Under the pieces are notes generated by a model, which ran no database searches, had not been told where the DNA came from, and saw nothing but the letters and a program-made list of their open reading frames with translations. The position numbers and the translations under genes were made by a program. Below, in pieces: positions 7,949-18,408 of a stretch of 45,417 bases of DNA (the stretch's first letter is position 1; each line of letters begins with the position of its first letter). Source of the stretch: Thiohalobacter sp. (GTDB lineage: Bacteria; Pseudomonadota; Gammaproteobacteria; DSM-19610); assembly GCA_026984835.1 (NCBI GenBank), contig JALSRI010000158.1:1-45417 (forward strand). Reading direction: 5' to 3'.

Positions 7949-8878
7949 CTACTGCCCGCCCCCGAGTTCGTGCACGTACACGGTGAGCAGCTTGATCTGG
8001 GCCGGGTCCAGGCGGTCGGACCAGGCCGGCATGCGGCGCTGCACGCCCTTCTCGATCACCCGGCGCACGGCGGCGTGCCTGGCCTCGGCGGTCCGGGCGC
8101 CGGGCACGTCGGCGATGGTCCAGATCCGGTCGGTGAGGTTGGCCGAGCCCTGCGACTTGAGGCCGGTGGCGGCGTGGGTGTGGCAGTAGTAGCAGCCGCC
8201 CACCTCGGTCTGGAACACCTGCTGGCCGCGCGCCGCGGCGGCGCCGTCCACGTCGTGGCCGGACAGGCTCAGCACGTAGTCGGCGACGTCGTCGATCTGC
8301 TGGTCCGACAGCGCCTCGCCGAAGGCCGGCATGAAGCCGTAACGGCCGTGGGTGATGGTCTGGTGGATGTCCTGCGGGGTGCCGCCCCACAGCCAGTCGT
8401 CGTCGGCCAGGTTGGGGAACAGGCCGATGACGCCGGTGCCGCCGGCGCCGTGGCAGGGTGCGCAGTTGTCGCCGAACACGCCCTTGGCGTAGGAGCGCGT
8501 GAAGGCCATGAGCTCGGCATCGCCGAGGATCTCGGCGAATCCGGCCTTGTCGATGCGGTCGAGGTATTTACGCGTCAGCTGCGCCTCCTCGCCTTCCTGC
8601 ATTTCCTTGAGCAGCAGCGCGCGGGTGTTCCAGTGCGTGGTCATCTTCTTGCCGTCGCTGTCGACGAAGGTGACGTCGTTCATGACGCCGGTGGTATAAC
8701 CGGTGCCCACCGGCCAGGCCGGGTAGAAGATCCAGTACACGACGGCGAACAGCACCGTGCCGTAGAAGGCCCACAGCCACCAGGCCGGCAGGGGGTTGTT
8801 GAACTCCTGCAGGTCGCCGTCCCAGGCGTGGCCCGTCGTCTGCACCGCGCCCTGCGTCTTAGCTTTTTCTTCGCTCAT
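7949..8878 (-). CDS. ccoP: cbb3 oxidase diheme subunit CcoP
   Basis: A 309-residue membrane-anchored diheme cytochrome c that passes electrons from soluble cytochromes to CcoO/CcoN. Conserved N-terminal HAWDGDLQEFNNPLPAWW precedes one membrane helix (about 35-52). Heme sites are CAPCH at 139-143 and CYYCH at 229-233; Met ligands are likely in GRYGFMPAFG and RRMPAW. It overlaps ccoQ by 20 bases, which is ordinary coupling in this operon. The length is normal. Confidence 0.95.
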   Translation of the reverse strand: MSEEKAKTQGAVQTTGHAWDGDLQEFNNPLPAWWLWAFYGTVLFAVVYWIFYPAWPVGTGYTTGVMNDVTFVDSDGKKMTTHWNTRALLLKEMQEGEEAQLTRKYLDRIDKAGFAEILGDAELMAFTRSYAKGVFGDNCAPCHGAGGTGVIGLFPNLADDDWLWGGTPQDIHQTITHGRYGFMPAFGEALSDQQIDDVADYVLSLSGHDVDGAAAARGQQVFQTEVGGCYYCHTHAATGLKSQGSANLTDRIWTIADVPGARTAEARHAAVRRVIEKGVQRRMPAWSDRLDPAQIKLLTVYVHELGGGQ

Positions 8879-9077
8879 CTTCCTCTACCTCGCCGTCTCG
8901 TCCGGCGTCCGAATCTTCGTCGTCGAAGGGCATGTACTTGTAGGACTCCAGCCGCTGTCCCCGCGCCTTGCCCGTGTAGACATAAATCAATATTCCGCAG
9001 AAGGCTACGAAGAACAGCAGCAGCGCCACGATCTTGCTGTTCTCGAAACGGGTAAACCAGAGAAACCACTCAGGCAT
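8859..9077 (-). CDS. ccoQ: cbb3 oxidase small subunit CcoQ
   Basis: A 72-residue single-helix protein (helix about residues 16-36) with a charged, acidic cytoplasmic tail. The position between ccoO and ccoP and the YTGKARGQRLESYKYMPFDDED segment identify CcoQ/FixQ, which stabilises the cbb3 complex. The 3' end overlaps the start of ccoP by 20 bases. Confidence 0.9.
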   Translation of the reverse strand: MPEWFLWFTRFENSKIVALLLFFVAFCGILIYVYTGKARGQRLESYKYMPFDDEDSDAGRDGEVEEDERRKS

Positions 9078-9112
9078 ACCGGCGCCCTCCCCGTCCCGCC
9101 GCGCGGCGGCCG

Positions 9113-9850
9113 CTAGCGGAACTCAGTGAAATAGCCTTCGTTGTACTTGCTGAAATCGACCATGGTGCCGAGCACCTGCAGATAGGCCACCAGCGCGTCC
9201 ATCTCGGTGACGCGCGAACGCTGGCCGTCGTAGTCGTTGTCCAGCGCCTGCTTCATCAGGTTCTCTTCGGCGTTGAGGATATCCAGCTTGTCGGCCACCT
9301 CGGCGCCGAACTCGGCGACGTTGCGGTCATACTCTTCCTGGGTCTCCGAGTAGGGCACGCCGGTCTTTTTGAGCGCGCGCATGCGCTCGGCGATGTCGGA
9401 ATAGTCCAGGTCCGTCTCAAGCAGCCAGGGGTAGTTCGGCATGATGGACTGCGGCACCACGCTGCGCGGGTTCAGCAGGTGGGCGACGTGCCACTCGTTG
9501 GAGTACTTGCCGCCGACGCGCGCCAGGTCGGGGCCGGTGCGCTTGGAGCCCCACTGGAAGGGATGGTCGTACTTGGACTCGGCCGCCAGCGAGTAGTGGC
9601 CGTAGCGCAGCCACTCGTCGCGGAACGGCCGGATCATCTGCGAGTGGCACAGGTAGCAGCCCTCGCGCTGGTAGATGTCGCGGCCGCGCAGCTCCAGCGG
9701 CGAGTAGGGGCGCACGCCCTCGACCTTCTCCACCGTGGTGTTGATGTAGAACAGCGGTACGATCTCCACCAGTCCGCCGATGCTGATGACGATCATGGTC
9801 AGGATGATCAGCAGACCGGCATTGGTCTCTATGCTTTCGTGTTTGATCAC
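9113..9850 (-). CDS. ccoO: cbb3 oxidase monoheme subunit CcoO
   Basis: A 245-residue membrane-anchored monoheme cytochrome c (FixO). One N-terminal helix (about 10-32) is followed by [20 protein letters not shown] with the CXXCH heme site. The family segments [16 protein letters not shown] and [10 protein letters not shown] follow, the latter giving the likely Met ligand. It starts 27 bases after ccoN. Confidence 0.96.
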   Translation of the reverse strand: MIKHESIETNAGLLIILTMIVISIGGLVEIVPLFYINTTVEKVEGVRPYSPLELRGRDIYQREGCYLCHSQMIRPFRDEWLRYGHYSLAAESKYDHPFQWGSKRTGPDLARVGGKYSNEWHVAHLLNPRSVVPQSIMPNYPWLLETDLDYSDIAERMRALKKTGVPYSETQEEYDRNVAEFGAEVADKLDILNAEENLMKQALDNDYDGQRSRVTEMDALVAYLQVLGTMVDFSKYNEGYFTEFR

Positions 9851-9877
9851 GTCGAATTCTCCGCCCTTTTGTTCAGA

Positions 9878-11332
<1,455 letters not shown>

Positions 11333-11365
11333 TGTCTCCAGCCTCGTAGTCCGCGATTGGGTCCC

Positions 11366-11409
11366 GGCCCCGGCGTTGCGGGGCCGAAAAATCACAACAT
11401 TCTAATATA
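11366..11409 (-). promoter_or_regulatory. ccoN leader: possible -10 and hairpin
   Basis: On the minus strand TATATT (11409-11404) could be a -10 element about 72 bases upstream of ccoN, with no convincing -35. The leader then carries a 7-bp GC-rich hairpin (GGCCCCG/CGGGGCC, 11366-11372 and 11379-11385). I find no good FNR/Anr box (TTGAT-N4-ATCAA), which would be expected for oxygen-responsive control. Confidence 0.3.
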
Positions 11410-11584
11410 CAGATGTACGCCGCGTAAAGCCCATGCCCGGAGCAGGGGCATAGGGCGACGCGCGGGTGGCGATTGTAATCCACCCGGGGGGTGGCTTCCA
11501 TGGCCGGCGGCGCCAAGGCATCATTCCGCGATTGCGTGGAACGCGGACGGATTCGACGGCCGCCCTTCCAGACAGGGAATCCCG

Positions 11585-12505
11585 ATGAGCGACGACAGCC
11601 CCTTCGACCTGGACAAGCCCGCCGCCTACGCCGCCTGGCGGGAGCGCAAGCTGGCCCGGTACCCGACGGACCGGGCCGACCTGGTGGTGGAAGTCCGCGA
11701 CCCGCGGCGGCTCAGCCGCGGCGAGCGCGAGGCCATCGCCGGCTTGTGCCGCCGCGCCAACATGGCGGTGTATGCAGGGCGCACCGGCAGCGTCGCCGAC
11801 AGGGCGATCCCGGCCGCCCTGGCCGCCGAGTTCGGGCTGCGGCGGCTGGACCGCAACCCGGGCGCCGACGACGACGGCATCACCGCCCTGCGGGTGGTGG
11901 AGGAACAGTGGCGCAATCGCTACATCCCCTACAGCGACCGCCCCATCCACTGGCACACCGACGGCTACTACAACGAAGCCGGCCGCCAGATCCACGGCCT
12001 GCTGCTGCACTGCGTGCAGCGCGCCGCCGAGGGCGGCGAGAACGCCCTGCTCGACCACGAGATCGCCTACATCCGCCTGCGCGACCAGGACCCGGCGTTC
12101 ATCGCCGCGCTGATGGCGCCCGACGCCATGACCATCCCGGCCAACTTCGTCAACGGCACCCGGCTGCGCCCGGCCCGCAGCGGCCCGGTGTTCTCGGTGG
12201 CCCCGGACGGCCACCTGCACATGCGCTACACGGCGCGCCGCCACAGCATCGAATGGCGCGACGACCCGGTGACGCGGGCGGCGGTACGGGCGCTGGAGGC
12301 CCTGCTGGCGTCGGACGATCCGTGCATCCACCGGCTGAGGCTGGAGCCGGGTTGGGGCCTGATCAGCAACAACGTGCTGCACGACCGCAGCGGCTTCCGT
12401 GACCAGGGCGAGCGCACGCGGCTGCTGTACCGGGCGCGGTACTACGACAGGGTGGACGCTCTCGTCCGGGACGTATCGGGCAGTTCCGTTTCGGTCGAGA
12501 TGTGA
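11585..12505 (+). CDS. TauD/TfdA-family Fe(II)/2-oxoglutarate dioxygenase
   Basis: A 306-residue cytoplasmic protein with the double-stranded beta-helix iron site of this family: the HxD pair in IHWHTDGYYNE (about residues 122-125) and the distal His in SNNVLHDRSGF (about 266), followed by RTRLLYRARYYDRV with the Arg that binds 2-oxoglutarate. The substrate is unknown; relatives hydroxylate taurine, carnitine precursors, chlorinated aromatics or amino acids. ATG 11585 follows AGGGA at a suitable distance. It is divergent from ccoN and convergent with the GMC gene, so it is probably a single-gene unit. It is unlikely to be part of oxidase assembly. Confidence 0.85.
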   Translation: MSDDSPFDLDKPAAYAAWRERKLARYPTDRADLVVEVRDPRRLSRGEREAIAGLCRRANMAVYAGRTGSVADRAIPAALAAEFGLRRLDRNPGADDDGITALRVVEEQWRNRYIPYSDRPIHWHTDGYYNEAGRQIHGLLLHCVQRAAEGGENALLDHEIAYIRLRDQDPAFIAALMAPDAMTIPANFVNGTRLRPARSGPVFSVAPDGHLHMRYTARRHSIEWRDDPVTRAAVRALEALLASDDPCIHRLRLEPGWGLISNNVLHDRSGFRDQGERTRLLYRARYYDRVDALVRDVSGSSVSVEM

Positions 12506-12560
12506 GCGCCGAACGGGCATGGTGGCTGCGACGACCGCCGGCGGCCCCGCACCCCACCGA

Positions 12561-14252
12561 TCACGGTGTCGGGCCACCGAGCTGGTCGATGATCCGGTCG
12601 GCGACGCGGAAGGCGTTGGCGTAGATGGTCCAGGTGTAGGGGACGCTGCCGCCGGTGGGCATGAAGCTGCCGTCGGTGACGAACAGGTTGTCGGCTTCGT
12701 GGGCGCGGCAGTCGCGGTCCAGGACCGAGGTCGCCGGATCGTCGCCGAAGCGGCAGCCGCCGGCCACCAGGTTGGGCGGCGGCCAGGCGCTGGCGCTGCC
12801 CTCCACGTCGAGCGCCCCCATGCGCGCCAGCACCTGCTTGGCGCGCGCCACCAGGTAGTGGCCGACTTTCAGGTCGTGCGGGTGATAGCCGATACGCACC
12901 CGCGCCACCGGCGTGCCCCACTTGTCCTTTTCGTGCGGATCGAGGCCGACGAAGCAGTCGTCGGTCGGCAGCCAGTCGCAGAATGCTTCGAAGCGCAGGT
13001 ATCTCGCTTCGGTGAAGAAGGTCTCCAGTTTCTTCTTCAGCGGCAGCCCCCACAGCAGGCCGTCCTCGCCCCACTTCTGCGCATCGGCGCGTGCAATGGC
13101 GTTGGGGTGGCGGAACAGGAATTCGACGGTGCCGCCCTTGGCCCGGCCGCCGAGCTGCGGGTCGTCGATCACGTACCAGTCCTGCAGCGCGCGGTTGACG
13201 AACGGGCCGCGCGCCTTCAGCGCCTCGGCGGCGGGCGCGTCGAGCCGGTCGTAGCGGAACACGCCGCTGCCCGAGCCGCCGGCGGAGAACACCAGGTTGC
13301 GGCCCACCTGGCCGGAGCCGTTGGCCAGGCCGTGCGGGTGGCGCGGGCCGGTGGAGCACAGCAGCAACCGCGCCGTCTCGATGGCCTGGCAGGCGACCAC
13401 GTAGAGCCGCGCCCGGGCCCGCCGCACCTGCCCGCCGGCATCGAAATAGGCCGCCGCCGTCACCCGGCCGCGGCGGTCGCTGTCCAGCCGGTAGACCTTG
13501 GCGCGAGGAATCAGGGTGCAGCGCCCGGTGGCCAGCGCGGCGTCGATGAGCGCCGCCCGGGCGCTGCCCTTGGCGCCGCTGGAACAGCCGTAGCTGCCGC
13601 AATAGCCCGAGTATTCACAGCCGCGGCGCCGGCCCACCGGTCGCGGCAGGATGGCGCGCGGCACCGGAATGGGGTGCAGCCCGAGCTCGCGACAGGCTGC
13701 GTCGATCCAGCCGGCGATGGCGTGCTCGCGGGTGGGCGGGTAAGGAAAATCCTTCGAGGAACGCGGCTCCTGCTGCGGGTGCGGCACCACCCGGCCGGAC
13801 ACGCCGACCACCTTCTCCACCTTGTCGTACCAGGGTTCCAGCTCGTCGTAGCCGATGGGCCAATCGACGACGTTGGCGCCCGCGATGGGACCGTAGACGG
13901 AATGCAGGCGGAAGTCGTCGGGCTTGAGGCGGTGGAAGAAGCCGCTCATGAAGTTGCTGGAGCCGCCCACGCAGTTGCCGTTCCACCAGTCCCAGCCCGA
14001 CTCGCGGGTGGACTCGCCGACCCACCGGCCGTCGTCGTCGAGGTCCTCGATGACATGGCATTCGTCGCGCAACGCCGGGGTATAGGTGCTGCGCCGGCAG
14101 CAGGCGATCTCGTCCTTGTAGAAATCCTGCTCCGTGAACCAGGGCCCCTTCTCCAGCACCAGCACCGAGTAGCCCGCCTGCGCCAGGCTCAGGATGACGG
14201 GGCCGGCCCCGGCGCCGCTGCCGATCACGCAGACGTCGTGGTCGCCGTTCAC
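12561..14252 (-). CDS. GMC-family FAD oxidoreductase (dehydrogenase large subunit)
   Basis: A 563-residue flavoprotein. The FAD Rossmann motif is at the N-terminus (VCVIGSGAGAGPV), with an FAD-binding GGSSNFMSG segment further in and a GMC C-terminal domain (NLFVTDGSFMPTGGS). The pair with a gluconate-2-dehydrogenase-subunit-3-like protein points to a membrane or periplasmic alcohol or sugar dehydrogenase feeding the respiratory chain. It starts with GTG 14252, overlapping the upstream stop by four bases (GTGA). In the C-terminal motif the usual NPTLTI is replaced by VPYTWTI, so the usual catalytic Asn is not in its common place. No heme subunit lies beside it. Substrate unknown. Confidence 0.85.
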   Translation of the reverse strand: MNGDHDVCVIGSGAGAGPVILSLAQAGYSVLVLEKGPWFTEQDFYKDEIACCRRSTYTPALRDECHVIEDLDDDGRWVGESTRESGWDWWNGNCVGGSSNFMSGFFHRLKPDDFRLHSVYGPIAGANVVDWPIGYDELEPWYDKVEKVVGVSGRVVPHPQQEPRSSKDFPYPPTREHAIAGWIDAACRELGLHPIPVPRAILPRPVGRRRGCEYSGYCGSYGCSSGAKGSARAALIDAALATGRCTLIPRAKVYRLDSDRRGRVTAAAYFDAGGQVRRARARLYVVACQAIETARLLLCSTGPRHPHGLANGSGQVGRNLVFSAGGSGSGVFRYDRLDAPAAEALKARGPFVNRALQDWYVIDDPQLGGRAKGGTVEFLFRHPNAIARADAQKWGEDGLLWGLPLKKKLETFFTEARYLRFEAFCDWLPTDDCFVGLDPHEKDKWGTPVARVRIGYHPHDLKVGHYLVARAKQVLARMGALDVEGSASAWPPPNLVAGGCRFGDDPATSVLDRDCRAHEADNLFVTDGSFMPTGGSVPYTWTIYANAFRVADRIIDQLGGPTP

Positions 14253-14866
14253 AGCCGACCGTAGATCTTGTCGGCCGGCGGCCGCGGGAAGCCGGGCTGG
14301 TGCTGCAGCCAGGCCCAGCCGACGCCGTCCGGGTTGCCGCCGTAGACGGGATCGCAGAGCAGGGCCTCGAAGATATACAGCAACAGGTTGGCCAGCCAGG
14401 TCTGGCCGGCGGAAGAGCGCGCCACGCGGCGCAGGACGTCTTCCCGTTGCGCTGCGTCCAGCGCCCCGAAGCCGGCGCCGGTCTGCTCGCGGCTGATGTC
14501 CTCCAGCCAGCCGACGCCGTCGACCAGGAAGGCCTTTTCGTCGTCGTCCAGCGCCGGGCCGTCCAGCACGCCGCGCAGGTAGTCCAGGGCGTTGATGTCG
14601 GCGGCGCCGGGCGATCCCGGGGTGGCGGGAAACAGGTGCGCCTGCACCGCAGCCAGGGTGCGCCACCGGGCGGAGTCCAGGCGCGCGGGCGTGGCGACGG
14701 CCGCCTTGTCGGCCGCGGCGGGGAACGGGAACAGGGCGGCGGCCGAGGCGGCGGCCTGGACCAGGAAGGCGCGGCGGCTGACCAGCTCGCGGCGCCAGGC
14801 GGCGACGAAGGCGGCGAAACCGCCTTCGCTGCAGCGCCTTTCACCCGGTCTGCCGGTTCTGCGCAT
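14249..14866 (-). CDS. Gluconate 2-dehydrogenase subunit 3-like protein, Tat-exported
   Basis: A 205-residue small subunit. It has a twin-arginine signal (VSRRAFLVQAAASAAALF, about residues 28-45), so the folded complex, probably carrying the FAD subunit along, would be exported to the periplasm. The remainder contains the family-like stretches LAAVQAHLFPATPGSPGA and a C-terminal WAWLQHQPGFPRPP. ATG 14866 is preferred to an earlier ATG (14938) because GGGAGC precedes it by five bases. It is translationally coupled to the GMC gene. Confidence 0.8.
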   Translation of the reverse strand: MRRTGRPGERRCSEGGFAAFVAAWRRELVSRRAFLVQAAASAAALFPFPAAADKAAVATPARLDSARWRTLAAVQAHLFPATPGSPGAADINALDYLRGVLDGPALDDDEKAFLVDGVGWLEDISREQTGAGFGALDAAQREDVLRRVARSSAGQTWLANLLLYIFEALLCDPVYGGNPDGVGWAWLQHQPGFPRPPADKIYGRL

Positions 14867-14986
14867 CGCTGCTCCCGTGTGTACCGCATCGTGACGCGCA
14901 TTGGACCACCGCCGGACGGCGGGGTTCGCTGCGCTCACCCCGCCCTGCGACGGATCGCGGTGTACGAACGAACGTTGGCGCTTCGA

Positions 14987-15895
14987 TCAGGCGCCCACGA
15001 GGGGCGGGGTGCGCTCCAGGACTTCGAAGGCGTCGTGACGGACGTGGTTCTGCGCCATCTGCTCGCGGATCATGTCCTCGGTGACGATACCCTGATCCAG
15101 GCACTCCCTCAACAGGCCGAAGAAGAACTGTTCCTGCCTGATGTCCGGGTGCGGCTTGTAGTGGCCCATCAGGCCGTATTCGCCGAACAGGGCGCGGCGG
15201 GCGCGCTGCAGCCAGCCGCGTGGCGGCAACCAGCTGAAGGTCTCGGGCGGCCGGAAGTCCACCGGCAGGCCGGCCTTCCAGGGCTGGGTCTTGCGCTTGG
15301 TGTTGTGCAGCATCCTGGTTCCGGCCTCCAGGCGGTCGAAGCTGTTCCACTCGTGGCCGAGCAGCCCGATGGTGTCGCGCGGCTCGGTCTTCAGGCAGAT
15401 CCAGCGCTTGTAGTCGCGCCGGAACTCGAACATTTCGTTGAACTGATCCTCGAAACGCCAGTGCTTGAGTTTCTCGCAGTCCTGCAGCATGACGCTGGTC
15501 GCCAGGCAGCCGCCGGTCTCGCCCGGCTTGCTGGAGCGGGTGCGGCACAGGATGGCCTTGCCCTGCATATCGCGGGACAGCAGCTCCCAGACGTCGCCGA
15601 CGGCGAACACGTCGGGGTCGACCATGACGGCGCGGCCCTGGTAGCCCATCAGTTCCGGCGCGGTGAAACGCAGGGGCGTGAAGGACTGCAGGTCGTTGTT
15701 CAGCCAGCGCCGCCTGGCGCCGTCGCGCAGGTACAACTGGCCTTCCCGCGCATGCATGAAGGGGTAGTCCTTGAGCTGCACGATGCGCACGTCGAACTTG
15801 TCGGCGTGGGCGGAATTGCGGCGCATGGAATAGGCCGACACCAGCGCGCCGACGATCTGCTTGTGGTTGGTGTGGATGAATACGCAGTGGTCCAT
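14987..15895 (-). CDS. Glycosyltransferase-like protein (GT-A/GT8-like), function unknown
   Basis: A 302-residue cytoplasmic protein with no signal or membrane helix. The N-terminus (HCVFIHTNHKQIVGALVSAY) and the acidic VMVDPDVFAV segment (about residues 89-98) resemble a nucleotide-sugar-binding GT-A fold with a DxD-type metal site. HNTKRKTQPWK further on resembles the C-terminal metal-binding His region of GT8-type enzymes. Start ATG 15895 follows AGGAGG. It lies 122 bases downstream of ctaB on the same strand. Donor and acceptor are unknown. I infer glycosyl transfer from the motif pattern only. Confidence 0.6.
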   Translation of the reverse strand: MDHCVFIHTNHKQIVGALVSAYSMRRNSAHADKFDVRIVQLKDYPFMHAREGQLYLRDGARRRWLNNDLQSFTPLRFTAPELMGYQGRAVMVDPDVFAVGDVWELLSRDMQGKAILCRTRSSKPGETGGCLATSVMLQDCEKLKHWRFEDQFNEMFEFRRDYKRWICLKTEPRDTIGLLGHEWNSFDRLEAGTRMLHNTKRKTQPWKAGLPVDFRPPETFSWLPPRGWLQRARRALFGEYGLMGHYKPHPDIRQEQFFFGLLRECLDQGIVTEDMIREQMAQNHVRHDAFEVLERTPPLVGA

Positions 15896-15971
15896 GGGGT
15901 GTGGTTCCTCCTTGGGCAGGCCGCAGCCGGCCGCCGCAGGCTATGACAGCACAGGAGAATATCAATCGACG

Positions 15972-15990
15972 GGGTGGAAGAAATCCACCC
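15972..15990 (-). terminator. Hairpin after ctaB (weak terminator candidate)
   Basis: GGGTGGA (15972-15978) and TCCACCC (15984-15990) form a 7-bp stem with a five-base loop downstream of ctaB. There is no clear U-tract, so it may only slow or partly stop transcription before the glycosyltransferase-like gene. Confidence 0.3.
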
Positions 15991-16017
15991 GCCCGGTTGA
16001 CGGCGCGGCCGCCGTAT

Positions 16018-16956
16018 TCAGGCGAAACGGGCGATCAGCAGCGGCACGTAGTGGTCCACCAGCAGGAAGGCGAACAGCGCCATCAGGTAGACGATGGAAT
16101 AGCCGAAGGTCCTCATGGCCTGGCGGCCGCTGTCATCGCGCATCAGCGCCCAGGCGTGGTAGAGGAAGCCCGCACCCAGTCCCAGCGCACCGGCCAGGTA
16201 CAGCAGCCCGCTCATGTGGGTCAGGTAGGGCAGCACCGTCACCACCACCAGCAGGATGGTGTAGAGCAGCACCTGCAGGCGGGTGAACTCGACGCCGTGG
16301 GTGACCGGCAGCATGGGGATGTCGACCTTGGCGTACTCGCTGCGGCGATGGATGGCCAGCGCCCAGAAGTGCGGCGGCGTCCACACGAAGATGATGAGAA
16401 ACAGCAGCAGGGCGTGCGGGTCCACGCTGCCGGTGACGGCGGTCCAGCCCAGCACCGGCGGCGCGGCGCCGGCGGCGCCGCCGATGACGATGTTCTGGGG
16501 CGTGGCGCGCTTGAGGTACAGGGTGTAGATCACGGCATAGCCGATCAGCGAGGCGAAGGTCAGCAGCGCGGTCAGGACGTTGACGAAGCCGGCCAGGATG
16601 AGCATGGACAGGCCGCCCAGCACGAAGGCGAACGCCAGGCAGTTGCGGCCGGTGAGCTGGCCGCTGGCCACCGGCCGCCGACGGGTGCGCTCCATGCGCG
16701 CGTCGACGCGCTGGTCGAGCACGTGGTTGATGGCGGCCGCCGAGGCCGCCGCCATGCCGATGCCCAGGGTGCCGAACAGCAGCGGCTGCAGGGGCACCAG
16801 GCCGGGCGTGGCGAGAAACATGCCGACCATCGCGGTGAACACGATCAGGGCGACCACCTTGAGCTTGCATACGCCTGCGTAGTCACGCCAGTGGCCGGCC
16901 GCGCCGACCGTCATCGATAATGCCATCTTCTCTTCCCCCAACCCCTGCCGTGCCAT
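16018..16956 (-). CDS. ctaB: Heme O synthase (protoheme IX farnesyltransferase)
   Basis: A 312-residue UbiA-family membrane enzyme that adds a farnesyl group to heme B to make heme O, the precursor of heme A used by the caa3 oxidase in this window. About nine membrane helices are seen. The prenyl-diphosphate site is [19 protein letters not shown], and the second acidic loop region is [14 protein letters not shown] 16956 follows the upstream stop by one base; a second ATG at 16926 with GGGAAGAGAAG in front would give 302 residues and may be the true start. It is the last gene of surf1-SCO-like-ctaB. Confidence 0.95.
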   Translation of the reverse strand: MARQGLGEEKMALSMTVGAAGHWRDYAGVCKLKVVALIVFTAMVGMFLATPGLVPLQPLLFGTLGIGMAAASAAAINHVLDQRVDARMERTRRRPVASGQLTGRNCLAFAFVLGGLSMLILAGFVNVLTALLTFASLIGYAVIYTLYLKRATPQNIVIGGAAGAAPPVLGWTAVTGSVDPHALLLFLIIFVWTPPHFWALAIHRRSEYAKVDIPMLPVTHGVEFTRLQVLLYTILLVVVTVLPYLTHMSGLLYLAGALGLGAGFLYHAWALMRDDSGRQAMRTFGYSIVYLMALFAFLLVDHYVPLLIARFA

Positions 16957-16957
16957 T

Positions 16958-17584
16958 CTACCCCAGACCCGAGTATTTTAAGAGCCTGTGCAGGTCCTTG
17001 ATGATGCCGCGCGGGTCGGCGTCGGCCGCGTAGCTCATCATCAGGTTGCCCAGGGGGTCGACCAGGTAGATGCGCCGCGCCTGCAGCGGCGGCCGGGCGT
17101 CGATGCGGAAGGCGTCGATCAGGGCGGTGGCGCCCCCGTCCAGCAGCGCCACCACCTGGCCGGGGAAATGGGCGGCCAGGTCGCGGCGTGCGCCGGCGTC
17201 CTGGCCGGCCGCGTCCCACAGCATGAGCCGCTGCAGGCGGTCGATGTCCTTGCCCTGGCTGAGCCGCACCTGGCGGATCTTGTACAGGACCTGCACGCAG
17301 GCCTCGTCGCAAGGGCCCTGCGCCAGGTAGACGAAGGTCCATTTGCCGCGCAGGAAACTGCGGTCGAGCGGGTCGCCGTCCAGGGTGCCGAGGCGGAATT
17401 CCGGCAACGGCCGGGCCGGGGTCACCAGCTCGCCGTGGTTGGAAGTACCGCTGGGACGCCAGTCCGGAAACACGTAGAACACCAGCCAGGCCACCACCAC
17501 CGGGGCGGCGAACAGGGCGAACAGGACCAGCAGGGACAGGCGGGTGCGCCTGACGGCGGCGGGATTGTCGGCGGTGTGTGTCAT
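16958..17584 (-). CDS. SCO-like oxidase assembly protein
   Basis: A 208-residue protein with one N-terminal membrane helix (about 17-38) and a periplasmic thioredoxin-like domain. [16 protein letters not shown] contains the CxxxC pair found in SCO copper chaperones for the CuA centre. The third SCO ligand, a His before the last strand, is not evident: the equivalent stretch reads [17 protein letters not shown]. It may act as a thiol reductase or a divergent chaperone for CoxB. ATG 17584 overlaps the surf1 stop (ATGA). Confidence 0.75.
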   Translation of the reverse strand: MTHTADNPAAVRRTRLSLLVLFALFAAPVVVAWLVFYVFPDWRPSGTSNHGELVTPARPLPEFRLGTLDGDPLDRSFLRGKWTFVYLAQGPCDEACVQVLYKIRQVRLSQGKDIDRLQRLMLWDAAGQDAGARRDLAAHFPGQVVALLDGGATALIDAFRIDARPPLQARRIYLVDPLGNLMMSYAADADPRGIIKDLHRLLKYSGLG

Positions 17585-18309
17585 TGTTCGTTGTCGATCC
17601 GGTGGGTGTTGACGACCAGGTAGATGACCAGCAGCGCGGCCGCCAGGCCGAACCATTGTACCGCATAGCCGATGTTGCGCTCGGGCCCGAAATGCAGCGG
17701 CCGCCAGTCGCGCACGTAGCCGTCCGGGGCTTGCGGCTCCAGCAACAGGATCACCGGCAGCAGGGGGTAGCCCAGTTCCTTCTCCAGTGCCGGGACGGCC
17801 ACGTGCTGGATGCGGTAGGGCCAGCGCCTGCGCGGCTCCTCCTCCCCCAGCATGAAGACCCGCTTCGGCGGCAGGCGCAGCAGGCCCCGCACCTCACGCG
17901 GCGCCTCCCCCACCGCGACGTCCGGCAGCCTGTCCCGGCTGGCGCCGACCGGCACCCAGCCACGGTCCACCAGCACCGCCTGACTGGAACCGTCCAGCAC
18001 CAGGGGCGTGAGCACATGGTAGCCGGCCAGACCCTCGTGGGTGCGGTTGTCGAGCAGAAACTGGTGGGCGCTGTCGTAGCGGCCGGCGGCTTCGGCGCGC
18101 TGGTAGGCCAGGCCCTCGAAGCTGGACAGCCCCGGTCTCAACCGCAGTGCCGCCTGGCTGCCGCCGGACGCGTAGCGGGCCAGCAGGGCGCGTTTCTGCT
18201 GGGCCCGGTCGAGCTGCCAGAAGCCCAGCGACAGCAGAACCCCCAGCAGGCACAGGGTAATGACCGTAGGCCAGATCGAGGGGCTGAATTCCAGGCTGCC
18301 TACGCGCAT
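17581..18309 (-). CDS. SURF1-family oxidase assembly protein
   Basis: A 242-residue protein with a membrane helix at each end (about 13-31 and 212-230) and a periplasmic domain between, the SURF1/Shy1 layout. It assists insertion of heme A into subunit I. Family-like stretches include LGFWQLDRAQQKRALL, YHVLTPLVLDG and VDRGWVP. It is the first gene of a three-gene run with the SCO-like gene and ctaB, overlapping the next gene by four bases. DUF2909 is divergent from it, 99 bases away. Confidence 0.9.
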   Translation of the reverse strand: MRVGSLEFSPSIWPTVITLCLLGVLLSLGFWQLDRAQQKRALLARYASGGSQAALRLRPGLSSFEGLAYQRAEAAGRYDSAHQFLLDNRTHEGLAGYHVLTPLVLDGSSQAVLVDRGWVPVGASRDRLPDVAVGEAPREVRGLLRLPPKRVFMLGEEEPRRRWPYRIQHVAVPALEKELGYPLLPVILLLEPQAPDGYVRDWRPLHFGPERNIGYAVQWFGLAAALLVIYLVVNTHRIDNEQ

Positions 18310-18361
18310 CCGGGCAGGGTACCCAGCACCCCTCGCGGTCGCAAGCCTGCTGCGCCTGCCC

Positions 18362-18367
18362 TATACT
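18362..18367 (+). promoter_or_regulatory. Possible -10 box for DUF2909 gene
   Basis: TATACT lies 41 bases before the ATG of the DUF2909 gene, in the 99-base divergent gap with surf1. No good -35 is seen 16-18 bases upstream. Confidence 0.3.
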
Positions 18368-18408
18368 GGACACCTCTGGCGTCCTGCCTTCGATCTGCCG
18401 GGAACCCC

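Noticed and set aside
11366-11385. Rho-independent terminator upstream of ccoN
   Set aside because: The stem is strong, but there is no U-tract and it lies between the promoter candidate and the gene, where a terminator would block the operon.
11390-11470. FNR/Anr site controlling ccoN
   Set aside because: Expected for a low-oxygen oxidase, but no TTGAT-N4-ATCAA or close variant is present.
14867-14938. An earlier ATG for the gluconate-dehydrogenase-like small subunit
   Set aside because: It adds 24 polar residues before the Tat signal and lacks a ribosome site, while ATG 14866 has GGGAGC at a good distance.
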